Shown: one piece after another, positions 9,894 through 20,317 of the stretch
Numbering within the stretch: the first letter of the stretch is position 1
Layout of the letters: each line of letters begins with the position of its first letter
Source of the DNA: Rahnella inusitata
GTDB taxonomy: Bacteria; Pseudomonadota; Gammaproteobacteria; Enterobacterales; Enterobacteriaceae
Assembly: GCF_003263515.1 (NCBI RefSeq)
Contig: NZ_JYDE01000013.1
Span: 50,094 to 114,093, forward strand
Length of the DNA stretch: 64,000 nt
Reading direction: 5' to 3'
Notes under the pieces: model-generated
The model's database searches: none
The model's input: only the letters and a program-made list of their open reading frames with translations
Told to the model about the DNA's origin: nothing
Translations under genes and position numbers: made by a program

Positions 9894-10708
9894 GCCTCTT
9901 CTTTCCCTTTGCGTGTCATTGCGTCGGTCATCGCCCGCGCCGAACTGCGCATAGAATGCTTATAGCGCGAAGCCGCCGACACCAGCGCGTTCAGCAGTTG
10001 CGTATCCTGCTGATGTTGCTGATATTCCGGGTGCCACTGCACGCCAAGGCAAAAGTCATAGCCTTCGCACTCGATGCCTTCAATCACGCCGTCGGGCGCA
10101 TACGCATTAATGCGGCAACCTTCGCCGACCGATTTCACCGCCTGATGATGCGAACTGTTGACCTCATAGTGCAGGCTGTCGACGCAGCGGCTGAGCAGCG
10201 ACCCTTCGACGATCTCAACCTGATGGCGAGCGCGCTTTTTGCCTCCGGCATTTTCGGTATCGACGGTGGTGCTGTGCTCGAGCGCATCGGGCAGCGCATC
10301 GGGAATATGCTGATGCAGCGTGCCGCCGGTAAGGACAGCCAGCAGCTGCTGGCCCCCGCAGATACCGAGCAGCGGCATGTTGCGCTGCATCGCGCCTTTG
10401 ACGATGGCTTTTTCGAATTCGGTGCGGCCAGGTTTCAGGCGTACCTGACTGCTGGTTTGCTGCTCATTGAACAACTCGGGTGGGACGTCAAACGCGCCGC
10501 CGGTGACGACAATCCCGTCGCATAGCGCGAGATACTCATCGGTTAAATCTGCGTGATGCGGCAATGCCAGCGGCACGGCCCCCAGTTCTGCCAGACTTTC
10601 CATGTAGTTCTGACGTAAGGCGTACCACGGAAAGTCGGCGTAACCCCCGGCTTCCTCGCTGTCGAGCGTGACCCCGATAACCGGTCTGGATTGAAATTTT
10701 GTATGCAT
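9890..10708 (-). CDS. Class I glutamine-amidotransferase-like gamma-glutamyl hydrolase (peptidase C26)
   Basis: This 272-residue cytoplasmic protein belongs to the PuuD-like C26 family. It has the nucleophile in PLLGICGGQQ (Cys117) and the His-Glu pair in VQWHPE (His226, Glu228). PuuD hydrolyses gamma-glutamyl-GABA in putrescine breakdown, but no other puu gene is near. Instead the gene is coupled to a VanY-type carboxypeptidase, which suggests that the substrate may be a gamma-glutamyl peptide such as a muropeptide. The C-terminal 30 residues (after SAASRYKHS) are basic and unlike the core. The first ATG at 10708 gives the N-terminus MHTKFQSRPVIGVT. Confidence 0.8.
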   Translation of the reverse strand: MHTKFQSRPVIGVTLDSEEAGGYADFPWYALRQNYMESLAELGAVPLALPHHADLTDEYLALCDGIVVTGGAFDVPPELFNEQQTSSQVRLKPGRTEFEKAIVKGAMQRNMPLLGICGGQQLLAVLTGGTLHQHIPDALPDALEHSTTVDTENAGGKKRARHQVEIVEGSLLSRCVDSLHYEVNSSHHQAVKSVGEGCRINAYAPDGVIEGIECEGYDFCLGVQWHPEYQQHQQDTQLLNALVSAASRYKHSMRSSARAMTDAMTRKGKEEA

Positions 10709-11179
10709 TCTCCCGATTCCCTGCCATGAAGATGAAAAACAACCAGAAAATTAACCATAACAAGGGGCGGTCGACGCAAACAATATAAATTATCAATGAA
10801 TGCAATTTTCAGGATTTACCTCTACTTTTTTAAACCATTTGGGTGATGTGGTTGTTTATTTTTCATGCTAAATCAGCGCATTCCTGACAAAATTCCGGGT
10901 GGCGTTGACAGTTCCTTAAAATTTTCTGCTCCCTTCTTCAACTTTCATTCTCATTTAGTCCTTAACATTGGCTACCTCTAAAGGCTAAATTAGCGGGTAT
11001 AATTCATCCGGATGATTGAAATACATATTCTTAATTACTAACGAAATCTTTACGGTGTCCTAAAAACAGCCACCCGTGGTTTTCAGGGATAATGGTTTTG
11101 CGCCGAACAATAAAATCTCTGGTTGAAGGTCATTTTTCAGCTGTTTTCTCCTCATCAATACTGCGAAATCAAGAAATTT
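10709..11179. other. Divergent regulatory region between the C26/M15 operon and the RND pump operon
   Basis: This stretch of about 470 bp holds no supportable gene. It carries the promoters of both divergent operons. A TATAAT box at 10998-11003 (context GGGTATAAT) points toward the pump genes and would leave a leader of about 170 nt. I see no clear match to the BaeR box known to control mdtABC in E. coli, and no two-component genes are adjacent. Confidence 0.5.
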
Positions 11180-12472
11180 ATGCTGCCGACTGCCTCATCT
11201 CGCTCTAAAAAACGCACCTTCGTGTGGGTTATCATCGCCATCATCATTGCGGCGATCCTGGTCTGGTTCTTTGCTTTTCATCAGAGTTCGTCCGAATCCG
11301 CGGGTAAAAAAGGACCGGGACGCGGCGGTATGCGCGCGATGCGCGGCCAGATGATGATGGGGATGGATACGCCGGTGCAGGCCGGAAAAGCCACGCAGGC
11401 GGATGTGCCAGTCTATCTGCGTGCCCTGGGTACCGTGGTGGCCAACGCCACCGTGACGGTCACCAGCCGGGTCGATGGCCAACTGATGAAGGTGTATTTC
11501 ACCGAAGGGCAGAAAGTTGAGCAGGGGCAGTTGCTGGCGCAGATTGATCCGCGCAGCTATCAGGCGACGCTCGAACAGTATCAGGGCTCCCTGGCGCAGA
11601 ATCAGGCGCTGTCGAGAAGTGCCGAACTGACGCTGGCGCGTTACCGCAAACTGTATGCGCAGGACTCTTTAGCGCGTCAGGATCTGGAAAGCCAGATAGC
11701 GACCGCCGGGCAGTACGCCGGGGCGATGAAAGCCGATCAGGCGCAAATCGATGCCGCAAAACTGAATCTTGAGTTTGCGAAAATCACCGCACCGGTCAGC
11801 GGCCATGTCGGGTTACGTCTGGTCGATCCGGGCAATATGGTCACCAGCAGCTCAACGACCGGTATCGTCACTATTACCCAGACGCAGCCGATTGCTGTTA
11901 CCTTCAGCGTGCCGCAAAGCAATCTGCAAACCCTGCTCAAAGCGCTGCGCGGCGGCAATAAACTGCCGACCACCGCCTTTAATCAGGACGGCAGCGAAGT
12001 GCTCGATCAGGGCCAGCTGCAATTTATCAGTAATGAAATTGATAGCAGCACCGGCAGTATCAAGCTGAAAGCGCTGTTCAACAATGCGGATGAAAAACTC
12101 TATCCGAACCAGTTTGTTAACGCCCGCTTACAGGTTTCCACGCTCAAAGATGCCACCGTTATTCCGGCTGCGGCGTTGCAGCTGAGCAGTAACGGCGATT
12201 TCGTGTACGTGATTAAAGCTGATAACACCATCGAGCGCCGCGCCGTGAAATCCGGGCCGGACTTCGGTGACAATCAGGTAGCGATTTTGTCCGGCGTGAA
12301 GCCGAGCGAACAAGTGGTGACGACAGGGATTGATCGTCTGACCAACGGCGCGAAAGTGCAGGTGGTGACAGCCAATACCGAAGATGCCGCCGCCGCCGGT
12401 TCTTCGAAAGCGCGTGAGCAAGGCGCTGGCGTCGATAAAGCCACAACCGGTAAAGACAGCGGGCCGAAATGA
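11180..12472 (+). CDS. mdtA: RND efflux periplasmic adaptor, MdtA/MuxA type
   Basis: This 430-residue membrane-fusion protein has one N-terminal membrane anchor (about residues 12-32). Next come a Gly/Met/Arg-rich linker, the first biotinyl-lipoyl half ([20 protein letters not shown]), an alpha-helical hairpin, the second half ([22 protein letters not shown]) and the beta-barrel and membrane-proximal domains. It joins the inner-membrane RND pumps to the outer-membrane channel. The start chosen is the ATG at 11180; a TTG at 11123 is in frame, but the extension resembles nothing. The stop overlaps the next start by 4 bp, and the four genes form one operon. It resembles E. coli MdtA and Pseudomonas MuxA. 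Confidence 0.9.
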   Translation: MLPTASSRSKKRTFVWVIIAIIIAAILVWFFAFHQSSSESAGKKGPGRGGMRAMRGQMMMGMDTPVQAGKATQADVPVYLRALGTVVANATVTVTSRVDGQLMKVYFTEGQKVEQGQLLAQIDPRSYQATLEQYQGSLAQNQALSRSAELTLARYRKLYAQDSLARQDLESQIATAGQYAGAMKADQAQIDAAKLNLEFAKITAPVSGHVGLRLVDPGNMVTSSSTTGIVTITQTQPIAVTFSVPQSNLQTLLKALRGGNKLPTTAFNQDGSEVLDQGQLQFISNEIDSSTGSIKLKALFNNADEKLYPNQFVNARLQVSTLKDATVIPAAALQLSSNGDFVYVIKADNTIERRAVKSGPDFGDNQVAILSGVKPSEQVVTTGIDRLTNGAKVQVVTANTEDAAAAGSSKAREQGAGVDKATTGKDSGPK

Positions 12473-15400
12473 ATCCTTCACGCCTCTTTATTCAAAGGCC
12501 GGTCGCGACTATTTTGCTGATGGTCGCCGTGCTGCTGTCGGGCATTTTTGCCTACAACATGCTCTCGACGTCGGCGCTGCCGCAGGTCGATTACCCGACC
12601 ATTCAGGTGACCACGCTCTATCCGGGTGCCAGCCCGGACGTAATGGCGTCTGGCATTACCGCGCCGCTTGAACGCCAGCTCGGCCAGATGGCGGGCCTGA
12701 GCCAGATGTATTCCACCAGCGCGAGCGGCTCTTCGATCATCACGCTGAAATTCTCGCTGGATCTCTCTCTTGACGTCGCCGAGCAGGAAGTGCAGGCCGC
12801 GATCAACGCCGCCGACAGTCTGCTGCCGAACGATTTACCCAATCCGCCGACCTATAAAAAGGTGAACCCGGCGGATGCCGCGGTGCTGACGCTGGCCGTC
12901 ACTTCCGAATCACTGCCGCTGACCAAAGTGCAGGATCTGGTCAATACCCGTGTAGCGCTGAAGCTTTCGCAGATCTCCGGCGTTGGCATGGTGACGCTGG
13001 CGGGCGGGCATCAGCCTGCCATACGCGTGCAGGTCGATCCGCGTAAACTGGCGGCGCACAACCTCACGCTGGAAACCATTAACACGTTGATCGGCAACAG
13101 CAACGTCAACGGCTCCAAGGGCGGTTTCGACGGTCCGCATCATTCGATCACCATTGATGCTAACGATCAGCTGCGCACCGCGTCTGAATACGCCAACCTG
13201 ATTGTGACTTACGAAAACGGCGCGGCGCTGCGTTTGCGCGATATCGCCACGCTGTCTGAAGCGCCTGAAAACCAGTATCTGTCTGCGTGGGCGAATAAAG
13301 AACCGGCGATCATTATCAGCGTTCAGCGTCAGCCCGGCGCCAACGTGATTCAGGTGGTGGATGCGATTAAGACCCAGTTGCCGAAATTGCAGGAAGCGCT
13401 GCCGGATTCGGTCAAAGTCAGCATTCTGTCTGACCGGACCCAGACCATCCGTGCCTCGATAAGCGACGTTCAGTTTGAGCTGTTGCTGTCGATTGCGCTG
13501 GTGGTGATGGTGACTTTCCTGTTCCTGCGCAACGTGGCGGCGACGCTTATCCCAAGCGTTGCCGTGCCGCTGTCGCTTATCGGCACATTTGGTGTGATGT
13601 ATCTGTGCGGCTTCAGCCTGAATAACTTGTCGCTGATGGCGCTGACCATTGCTACCGGCTTCGTTATCGATGACGCCATCGTGGTGGTGGAAAACATTTC
13701 GCGACGGCTGGAAGAGGGCGAAACCCCGATGCAGGCGGCGCTGAAAGGCTCGAAGCAGATCGGTTTCACCATCATTTCCCTGACCTTTTCTCTTATTGCC
13801 GTCCTGATCCCGCTGCTGTTTATGGGGGATGTCGTGGGGCGCCTGTTCCGCGAATTTGCCATCACGCTGGCGGTGTCGATACTGGTGTCGATGGTCGTCT
13901 CTCTGACGCTCACCCCGATGCTGTGTGCCTATTTACTGCGCCACACTCCGGAAGACAAACAGAGCAAGTTCTACCGCAAGGGCGGGGAGTTTTTCGACAA
14001 ACTGATCGCCGGTTATGACCGGATGCTTATCGTTGTGCTCAACCACCAGAAGATAACCCTGCTGGTCGCCGCCGCTACCTTAGTCTTCACCGCGCTGCTG
14101 TATGTGATTGTGCCAAAAGGCTTCTTCCCGTCGCAGGATACCGGGATGATTCAGGGCATTACGCAGGCGTCGCAGGACGTGTCCTTTGGCGAAATGGGGC
14201 GTCGTCAGCAGTTACTGGCTGCCGCTATCCTTAAAGATCCCGACGTCGAAAGCGTCGCGTCAACCATTGGCGTGGACGGCAATAACACCAGCCTGAACAG
14301 TGGCCGCTTGCAGATCAGCCTGAAATCTTTTGATGAACGCAGCGAACGTGCGCCGGCGATCATCGAACGTCTGAAACAGGAAACCGCCGGTGTGCCCGGC
14401 ATCGAACTGTATTTACAGGCATCGCAGGATCTGACCGTTGACGATCAGGTCACGCCGAGCCAGTACCTGTTCACGCTGGATGATTCCGACAGCGAAAATC
14501 TGGTGGAATGGACGCCGAAACTGCTGGCGAAACTCAGCGAGCAGCCGGAATTCAGCGATGCAGTCAGCAACCTGCAAAATCAGGGGCAGATAGCCTACGT
14601 GGAATTAGATCGCGACGCCGCAGCGCGTTACGGCATTACCGCGTCAGACGTCGATACCGCGCTGTACAACGCCTTCGGCCAGCGTCTGGTCTCCACCATC
14701 TTTACCCAGGCCAACCAGTATCGCGTGGTGCTGGAAGTCGCGCCGCAGTTCCAGCAGTCTCCGGCCTCGTTCGATGACATCTATCTGGCGAGCAACGTCA
14801 CGACGTCAGCCACCAGCAGCACAACCTCGAACAGCAACGCGGCGTCCTCAACGACCACCGCATCCGGCAGTTCGACGTCGTCCACCAGCACCAGCAGTTC
14901 CAGCAATGGCATGGTGAAACTGACGTCGATCGCCAAAATCCACATGCGCACCGGCGCGCTGTTGCAGGCGCGACTGAACCAGTTCCCGGCGGTGACGGTG
15001 TCCTTCAACCTCAACGACGGCTATTCGCTGGAGCAGGCGCAGCAGGCGATCAAAACCACCGTAGCGGATATCGCGATGCCGGACAGCATTACTCTGCGTT
15101 ATCAGGGCGCGGCGGCCTCGTTTGAAAGTGCCACCGGTAACACGTTGTGGCTGATCCTCGCCGCGTTGCTGACCATGTACGTGGTGCTCGGCATTCTGTA
15201 CGAAAGCTTTATCCATCCGGTGACCATTCTTTCCACGCTACCGTCGGCGGCGGTTGGCGCGCTGTTGTCGCTGATCTTTGCCGGAACGGAATTCAGCTTG
15301 ATCGCGTTGATCGGCGTGATCCTGCTGATCGGGATCGTGAAAAAGAACGCCATTATGATGATCGACTTTGCGCTGGAGGCGGAAAACAAGCAGGGATTAT

Positions 15401-15678
15401 CGCCGCGTGAGGCGATCCATCAGGCCTGTTTACTGCGTTTTCGCCCGATCATGATGACCACCATGGCCGCGCTGCTCGGTGCATTGCCGCTGATGCTGGC
15501 GAGCGGATCCGGTGCGGAACTGCGCCAGCCGCTCGGGCTGGTGATCGTCGGCGGTCTGATCTTCAGTCAGATCCTGACGCTGTTTTCGACGCCGGTGATC
15601 TACCTGATGTTCGACAACCTCTCGCACCGCTTTAATCCGCGCCACCGTCGTGCCGCGCAGCGGGCAGATAACCGATGA
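12469..15678 (+). CDS. mdtB: RND multidrug transporter subunit, MdtB/MuxB type, with Ser/Thr-rich insertion
   Basis: This 1069-residue HAE1-type RND pump subunit has twelve membrane segments, two large periplasmic loops and the proton-relay residues of TM4 in [18 protein letters not shown] (Asp-Asp). The family N-terminus is [17 protein letters not shown]. It should pair with the next protein as a heterotrimer, as MdtB and MdtC do, and use the proton gradient to export drugs such as novobiocin or bile salts. About 40 residues in the second periplasmic loop (about 774-814) are almost only Ser, Thr, Ala, Gly and Asn, an addition absent from E. coli MdtB (1040 residues). Its start overlaps the adaptor stop by 4 bp. 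Confidence 0.92.
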   Translation: MNPSRLFIQRPVATILLMVAVLLSGIFAYNMLSTSALPQVDYPTIQVTTLYPGASPDVMASGITAPLERQLGQMAGLSQMYSTSASGSSIITLKFSLDLSLDVAEQEVQAAINAADSLLPNDLPNPPTYKKVNPADAAVLTLAVTSESLPLTKVQDLVNTRVALKLSQISGVGMVTLAGGHQPAIRVQVDPRKLAAHNLTLETINTLIGNSNVNGSKGGFDGPHHSITIDANDQLRTASEYANLIVTYENGAALRLRDIATLSEAPENQYLSAWANKEPAIIISVQRQPGANVIQVVDAIKTQLPKLQEALPDSVKVSILSDRTQTIRASISDVQFELLLSIALVVMVTFLFLRNVAATLIPSVAVPLSLIGTFGVMYLCGFSLNNLSLMALTIATGFVIDDAIVVVENISRRLEEGETPMQAALKGSKQIGFTIISLTFSLIAVLIPLLFMGDVVGRLFREFAITLAVSILVSMVVSLTLTPMLCAYLLRHTPEDKQSKFYRKGGEFFDKLIAGYDRMLIVVLNHQKITLLVAAATLVFTALLYVIVPKGFFPSQDTGMIQGITQASQDVSFGEMGRRQQLLAAAILKDPDVESVASTIGVDGNNTSLNSGRLQISLKSFDERSERAPAIIERLKQETAGVPGIELYLQASQDLTVDDQVTPSQYLFTLDDSDSENLVEWTPKLLAKLSEQPEFSDAVSNLQNQGQIAYVELDRDAAARYGITASDVDTALYNAFGQRLVSTIFTQANQYRVVLEVAPQFQQSPASFDDIYLASNVTTSATSSTTSNSNAASSTTTASGSSTSSTSTSSSSNGMVKLTSIAKIHMRTGALLQARLNQFPAVTVSFNLNDGYSLEQAQQAIKTTVADIAMPDSITLRYQGAAASFESATGNTLWLILAALLTMYVVLGILYESFIHPVTILSTLPSAAVGALLSLIFAGTEFSLIALIGVILLIGIVKKNAIMMIDFALEAENKQGLSPREAIHQACLLRFRPIMMTTMAALLGALPLMLASGSGAELRQPLGLVIVGGLIFSQILTLFSTPVIYLMFDNLSHRFNPRHRRAAQRADNR

Positions 15679-18600
15679 ACATCTCACGCTTCTTTATCCT
15701 GCGCCCGGTCGCCACCCTGCTGCTGACGCTGGCGGTTCTGCTGCTCGGCCTGCTCGGTTATCGTTTATTGCCGGTCGCGCCGCTGCCGCAGGTGGATTTC
15801 CCGACCATTCTGGTCAGCGCCAGTTTGCCGGGAGCCAGCCCTGAAACCATGGCGGCTACCGTCGCCACGCCGCTGGAAAGGGCGCTCGGGCAGATCGCGG
15901 GCGTCACCGAAATGACCTCGCGCAGCTCGCAAAGCTCCACCAGTGTCATTTTGCAGTTCGATTTAGATCGCGATATTAACGGCGCAGCGCGCGACGTGCA
16001 GGCGGCGATCAACGCTTCCCGCGCGTTATTGCCAAGCAGCATGCCGTCGCTGCCGACCTATCGCAAAGCCAACCCGTCGGATGCGCCGATCATCATGCTG
16101 GCGCTGACCTCGGCCACGCGCAGCAAGGGCGAGCTGTACGATATCGCCTCCAGCCAGCTGCAACAGAAAATTGCGCAGGTGAACGGCGTCGGGCAGGTCT
16201 CGCTGGTGGGCTCCGCGCTGCCGGGCGTACGTATTGATTTGCGCCCGGAAGCGGTCACCTCTTACGGCATTTCCCTCGACACCATTCGTTCAGCCATTGC
16301 CAACAGCACCAGCAACCTGCCGAAGGGGCTGCTGCAAGGCTCGAATCAGTCCTGGATGATCGAGGGCAACGGCCAGCAAAGTACCGCAGCACAGTACAAA
16401 ACGCTGATCATCACCTACATCAACGGTTCGGCGATCCGCCTCAGCGACGTCGCCAATGTTTACGATTCGGTCGAAGACAAATACAACGTCGGCTATTACA
16501 ACAGCACGCCGTCGGTGATGATCGGCGTCACGCGTCAGGCGGGCGCGAACATGCTGGAAACCATCGAGGCAATCAAAGCTGCGCTGCCGCTGATGAAAGA
16601 AAGCTTGCCGGGCGACGTCCAGCTTAATCTGGCGCTTGACCGCTCGCCGAACGTCTCCGCTTCCCTGCGCGATACCGAAATGACCTTGCTGGAAGCCACG
16701 CTGCTGGTGATCGCGGTGGTGTTTGTTTTTCTGCGCAACTGGCGTGCGGTGCTGATCCCCGCGCTGGCACTGCCGGTTTCTTTAATCGGTACCTGCGCGG
16801 TGATGTACCTGCTTGGCTACAGCCTCGATAACCTGTCGCTGATGGCGCTGATTATCGCCACCGGCTTTGTGGTTGATGACGCCATCGTGGTGCTCGAAAA
16901 CATTACGCGGCATATCGAAGAAGGAATGGGGCCGGTGCGTGCGGCTATCAAAGGCGCACAAGAAGTCAGCTTTACCGTGCTTTCCATGACGCTGTCGCTG
17001 ATCGCCGTGTTTATCCCAATCCTGCTGATGGGCAGCATCGTCGGGCGTCTGTTCCGCGAATTCGCGGTGACGCTCAGCGTCTCGCTGATCATTTCTATGC
17101 TGGTCTCGCTCAGCCTGACGCCGATGCTTTGTGCGCGTTTTCTCACGCGTAAACCACCGGTGGAAAAACGTCAGCCGCGCCTTTATCGCATGATCGAACG
17201 CGGCCTCAACAAGCTGCTGGCCGCCTATTCGGTGGCGCTCGGCTGGGTGATGCGTCATCAGCTGATCACACTGGTCGGGCTGTTCCTGACCGTGCTGCTT
17301 AACTTCTATCTGTATACCGTAGTGGAAAAGGGCTTCTTCCCGGATCAGGACACCGGCATGTTGATGGGCATGTTGCGAGCGGATCAGAACACTTCGTTCC
17401 AGTCGATCCAGCCGCAGGTGCTGAAATACAGCAAGATCATCCAGGACGATCCGGCAGTGGAAGCGGTAATGAGCTCAGCGGGCAGCGGCGGGTTTGGATC
17501 ACGCAATACCGCCACGTTCTTCGTTCGCCTGAAAGATTTCGATAAACGCACCGCCAACGCCAATCAGGTGGCTAACCGCCTGATGATGGAAACCGCTAAA
17601 GTCCCGGGATCGCAGCTGTTCCTGATGGCGGCGCAGGACTTGCACATCGGCGGACGCAGCGCTAACGCCCAGTATCAGTACAGCTTACAGGCTGACGATC
17701 TTTCCCTGCTGCGCGAGTGGGCACCGAAAGTGAAAGCGGCACTGGCAGCGCTCCCGGAACTGACCGGCGTCGATTCCGACTCGCAGACCGGCGGGCAGGA
17801 AGTGATGCTCAATATCGACCGCGACCGTGCCACGCAGCTCGGCGTTAACGTGAGGATGATCGATACATTACTCAATAACGCTTTCAGCCAGCGGCAGATT
17901 GCGACTATCTACAAAACGCTTAACCAGTATCACGTGGTGATGAACCTGACCTCGGATTACACCGGCAATCCTGACGTGCTGAATCAGCTGTATGTGGTGA
18001 CCGACGCAGGCAAGCAGATCCCGCTGTCGGCCTTTACCTCGTTCAGCGGCGCAAATGCACCGCTCTCGGTGGCGCATCAGGGGCAGACGGCAACCACGAC
18101 CATCGCCTTCAACCTGGCCGACGGTTACGCGCTGGAACAGGCGCAGATTGCGCTGAAAACTGCGATGGCGAAAATCGGTTTGCCGGATACCATTCAGGGC
18201 AGTTATGCCGGTACGGCGCAGGCGTTCCAGGCGCTGGCCAGCTCGATGCCGTGGCTGATTCTGGCGGCGCTGGCGGCGGTGTATATCGTTCTCGGTGTGC
18301 TGTATGAAAGCTATATTCATCCGCTGACCATTCTCTCAACGCTGCCGTCTGCCGGGCTTGGCGCGCTGCTGCTGATGCTGATGACCGGCACACAGCTGAC
18401 GGTGATTGCGCTGATCGGGATCCTGTTACTGATCGGCATTGTGAAGAAGAATGCGATCATGATGATCGACTTCGCGCTCGATGCCGAACGCCGCCTCGGC
18501 CTCTCGCCACAGCAGGCGATCACCCAGGCTTGTCTGATGCGTTTCCGCCCGATCCTGATGACCACGCTGGCGGCGTTCTTTGGCGCATTGCCACTGGCGC

Positions 18601-18800
18601 TCGGCAGCGGCGGCGATGCAGATCTGCGCAGCCCGCTGGGGCTGGCAATCGCCGGTGGTCTGGCACTGAGCCAGATCCTGACGTTATTCACCACGCCGGT
18701 GGTGTACTTGTATATGGATCGCACGAGCCGGGCGACGCATCGCTTATGGCATCGCCTGCGCCCGCACACAGCGTCGCCGGAGGTCAGTTCACATGACTGA
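15675..18800 (+). CDS. mdtC: RND multidrug transporter subunit, MdtC/MuxC type
   Basis: This 1041-residue second RND subunit starts [23 protein letters not shown]. It has the TM4 relay [19 protein letters not shown], the conserved [16 protein letters not shown] segment and a C-terminal [16 protein letters not shown] segment. It overlaps mdtB by 4 bp (ATGA), so balanced synthesis of both subunits is expected for a mixed trimer. It lacks the Ser/Thr-rich insertion of its partner. In E. coli mdtC is followed by mdtD and baeSR; here the next gene is an outer-membrane channel, the layout of the Pseudomonas muxABC-opmB operon. Confidence 0.92.
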   Translation: MNISRFFILRPVATLLLTLAVLLLGLLGYRLLPVAPLPQVDFPTILVSASLPGASPETMAATVATPLERALGQIAGVTEMTSRSSQSSTSVILQFDLDRDINGAARDVQAAINASRALLPSSMPSLPTYRKANPSDAPIIMLALTSATRSKGELYDIASSQLQQKIAQVNGVGQVSLVGSALPGVRIDLRPEAVTSYGISLDTIRSAIANSTSNLPKGLLQGSNQSWMIEGNGQQSTAAQYKTLIITYINGSAIRLSDVANVYDSVEDKYNVGYYNSTPSVMIGVTRQAGANMLETIEAIKAALPLMKESLPGDVQLNLALDRSPNVSASLRDTEMTLLEATLLVIAVVFVFLRNWRAVLIPALALPVSLIGTCAVMYLLGYSLDNLSLMALIIATGFVVDDAIVVLENITRHIEEGMGPVRAAIKGAQEVSFTVLSMTLSLIAVFIPILLMGSIVGRLFREFAVTLSVSLIISMLVSLSLTPMLCARFLTRKPPVEKRQPRLYRMIERGLNKLLAAYSVALGWVMRHQLITLVGLFLTVLLNFYLYTVVEKGFFPDQDTGMLMGMLRADQNTSFQSIQPQVLKYSKIIQDDPAVEAVMSSAGSGGFGSRNTATFFVRLKDFDKRTANANQVANRLMMETAKVPGSQLFLMAAQDLHIGGRSANAQYQYSLQADDLSLLREWAPKVKAALAALPELTGVDSDSQTGGQEVMLNIDRDRATQLGVNVRMIDTLLNNAFSQRQIATIYKTLNQYHVVMNLTSDYTGNPDVLNQLYVVTDAGKQIPLSAFTSFSGANAPLSVAHQGQTATTTIAFNLADGYALEQAQIALKTAMAKIGLPDTIQGSYAGTAQAFQALASSMPWLILAALAAVYIVLGVLYESYIHPLTILSTLPSAGLGALLLMLMTGTQLTVIALIGILLLIGIVKKNAIMMIDFALDAERRLGLSPQQAITQACLMRFRPILMTTLAAFFGALPLALGSGGDADLRSPLGLAIAGGLALSQILTLFTTPVVYLYMDRTSRATHRLWHRLRPHTASPEVSSHD

Positions 18801-20241
18801 TAAAACAATGAATTCTTACCCTGAAGCGAATCTGATGACTTTGCAAAAATCCCGTACTATGGCGTCCCGACTTGTTCCGCTGGCGCTGGCTATAATGGTC
18901 AGCGCCTGTACCGTCGGGCCGGATTACCAGCGGCCTGACGTCGCCATGCCCACGGCGTTTAAAGAAGCCAAAGGCTGGACGGCGGCGATCCCTAAAGATA
19001 ACCAGAGCAAAGGCGACTGGTGGACGGTGTATCAGGATCCGGAACTGTCTTCGCTGCTGAGTCAGGTGCAGATTTCCAACCAGAACGTCGCGCAGTACGC
19101 CGCGCAATACCGTCAGGCGCAGGCGTTAGTCACCCAGGCGCGTTCGGATCTCTATCCTTCCGTCGATGCCTCTGTTGGCAGCACGCGCAGCGGCACGTCA
19201 TCGACTGTCACCAAAAATCAGTCGGCTGAACTCAGCGCCAGCTGGGAGCTGGATCTGTGGGGCAAACTGCGCCGTTCGGCAGAAGAGCAGGACGCCAGCG
19301 CGCAGGCCAGCAAGGCCGATCTTGCCGACGCCACGCTCAGCGCGCAGTCCGAACTGGCGCAGGATTACTTCCAGCTGCGGGTAATGGATCAGCAGATCGC
19401 GCTGTATCAGCGCAGCATCGAGGCGTATCAGCGTTATCTGACCGTCATCCAGAATCAGTATGAAGGCGGTAACGCCTCACGCGCCACGCTGGCGCAGGCC
19501 CAGACGCAGCTGGAAAGCACCAAAGCGTCGGCGCTTGATCTGCAATGGCAGCGTGCCCAGCTGGAGCACGCTATCGCGGTGCTTGTCGGCAAACCACCGG
19601 CGCAGTTCAGCCTCGCCGCGCGCGACGTCAAACTGACTCTGCCGCAGATCCCGGATGCCTTGCCTTCGCAGCTGTTGCAGCGCCGACCTGATATCGCCGC
19701 CGCTGAACGCACCATGGCGTCTTCCAACGCCGCTGTCGGTGTTGCTACTGCCGCTTATTACCCGGATCTGACCTTAAGCGCCAGCGGCGGATTTGCCAGC
19801 TCTGCCTTCCATAACCTGTTCTCACTGCCGAACCGCGTCTGGTCTTTAGGCCCGGAACTCAGCCAGACGGTACTGGATTTTGGTTCGACCCGTGGCAAAG
19901 TCGCCCAGGCGGAAGCCGCCTATGACGCCGACGTCGCCGGTTATCGCCAGAGCGTGTTAACCGCGATGCAGGAAGTGGAAGATTATCTGGTGGAATTAAA
20001 TACGCTGGACAATGAGCTCATTGCCCGCCAGAACGCCGCCGATTCCGCCAAAGAATCCGCACGCGTGACCTACAACCAGTATCAGGCCGGGATGATTGAT
20101 TATCTTGACGTCGCCAGTACCGAGAATACCAGCCTGACCCAGCAGCAAAGCGTCCTGTCGCTGGTCAGCACTCAGATGGTCACCAGCGTCAAGCTTATCG
20201 CCGCGCTGGGCGGTGGCTGGAACGGAGATGTGGGTAAATAA
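18793..20241 (+). CDS. Outer-membrane efflux lipoprotein, NodT/OpmB family
   Basis: This protein of up to 482 residues is the channel partner of the pump. A signal peptide ends in the lipobox VSAC (Cys39 with the start at 18793), followed by TVGPDYQRP, the typical NodT-family mature N-terminus. Two repeated outer-membrane-efflux domains with long heptad helices (for example QVQISNQNVAQYAAQYRQAQ) follow. The ATG at 18793 overlaps the mdtC stop by 8 bp; in-frame ATGs at 18814 and 18835 give a more usual signal-peptide length and may be the true start. E. coli MdtABC uses TolC instead, so having a dedicated channel in the operon is a difference. Confidence 0.9.
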   Translation: MTDKTMNSYPEANLMTLQKSRTMASRLVPLALAIMVSACTVGPDYQRPDVAMPTAFKEAKGWTAAIPKDNQSKGDWWTVYQDPELSSLLSQVQISNQNVAQYAAQYRQAQALVTQARSDLYPSVDASVGSTRSGTSSTVTKNQSAELSASWELDLWGKLRRSAEEQDASAQASKADLADATLSAQSELAQDYFQLRVMDQQIALYQRSIEAYQRYLTVIQNQYEGGNASRATLAQAQTQLESTKASALDLQWQRAQLEHAIAVLVGKPPAQFSLAARDVKLTLPQIPDALPSQLLQRRPDIAAAERTMASSNAAVGVATAAYYPDLTLSASGGFASSAFHNLFSLPNRVWSLGPELSQTVLDFGSTRGKVAQAEAAYDADVAGYRQSVLTAMQEVEDYLVELNTLDNELIARQNAADSAKESARVTYNQYQAGMIDYLDVASTENTSLTQQQSVLSLVSTQMVTSVKLIAALGGGWNGDVGK

Positions 20242-20265
20242 TGAGTGGTGAAGTGGATGGCTAAA

Positions 20266-20310
20266 CCCCGTCCCGGCGTCCCCTTTCGCAAGGGAAGCGC
20301 CGGGACGGGG
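20266..20310. repeat. Long GC-rich palindrome after the pump operon
   Basis: A 13-bp arm (CCCCGTCCCGGCG) and its perfect complement flank a second small hairpin (CCCTTTCGCAAGGG). No T run follows. It lies between convergent operons and could be a repetitive extragenic palindrome or a bidirectional transcription barrier. Confidence 0.7.
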
Positions 20311-20317
20311 TGCTAGT

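Noticed and set aside
9890..10708. Calling the C26 hydrolase puuD
   Set aside because: No putrescine-pathway genes are linked, and the coupled partner is a VanY-type peptidase, so the name would imply an unsupported role.
14800..14910. Frameshift or sequencing artefact in mdtB causing the Ser/Thr-rich stretch
   Set aside because: The reading frame continues in register with family sequence on both sides, and codon usage in the stretch is ordinary, so it is a genuine insertion.
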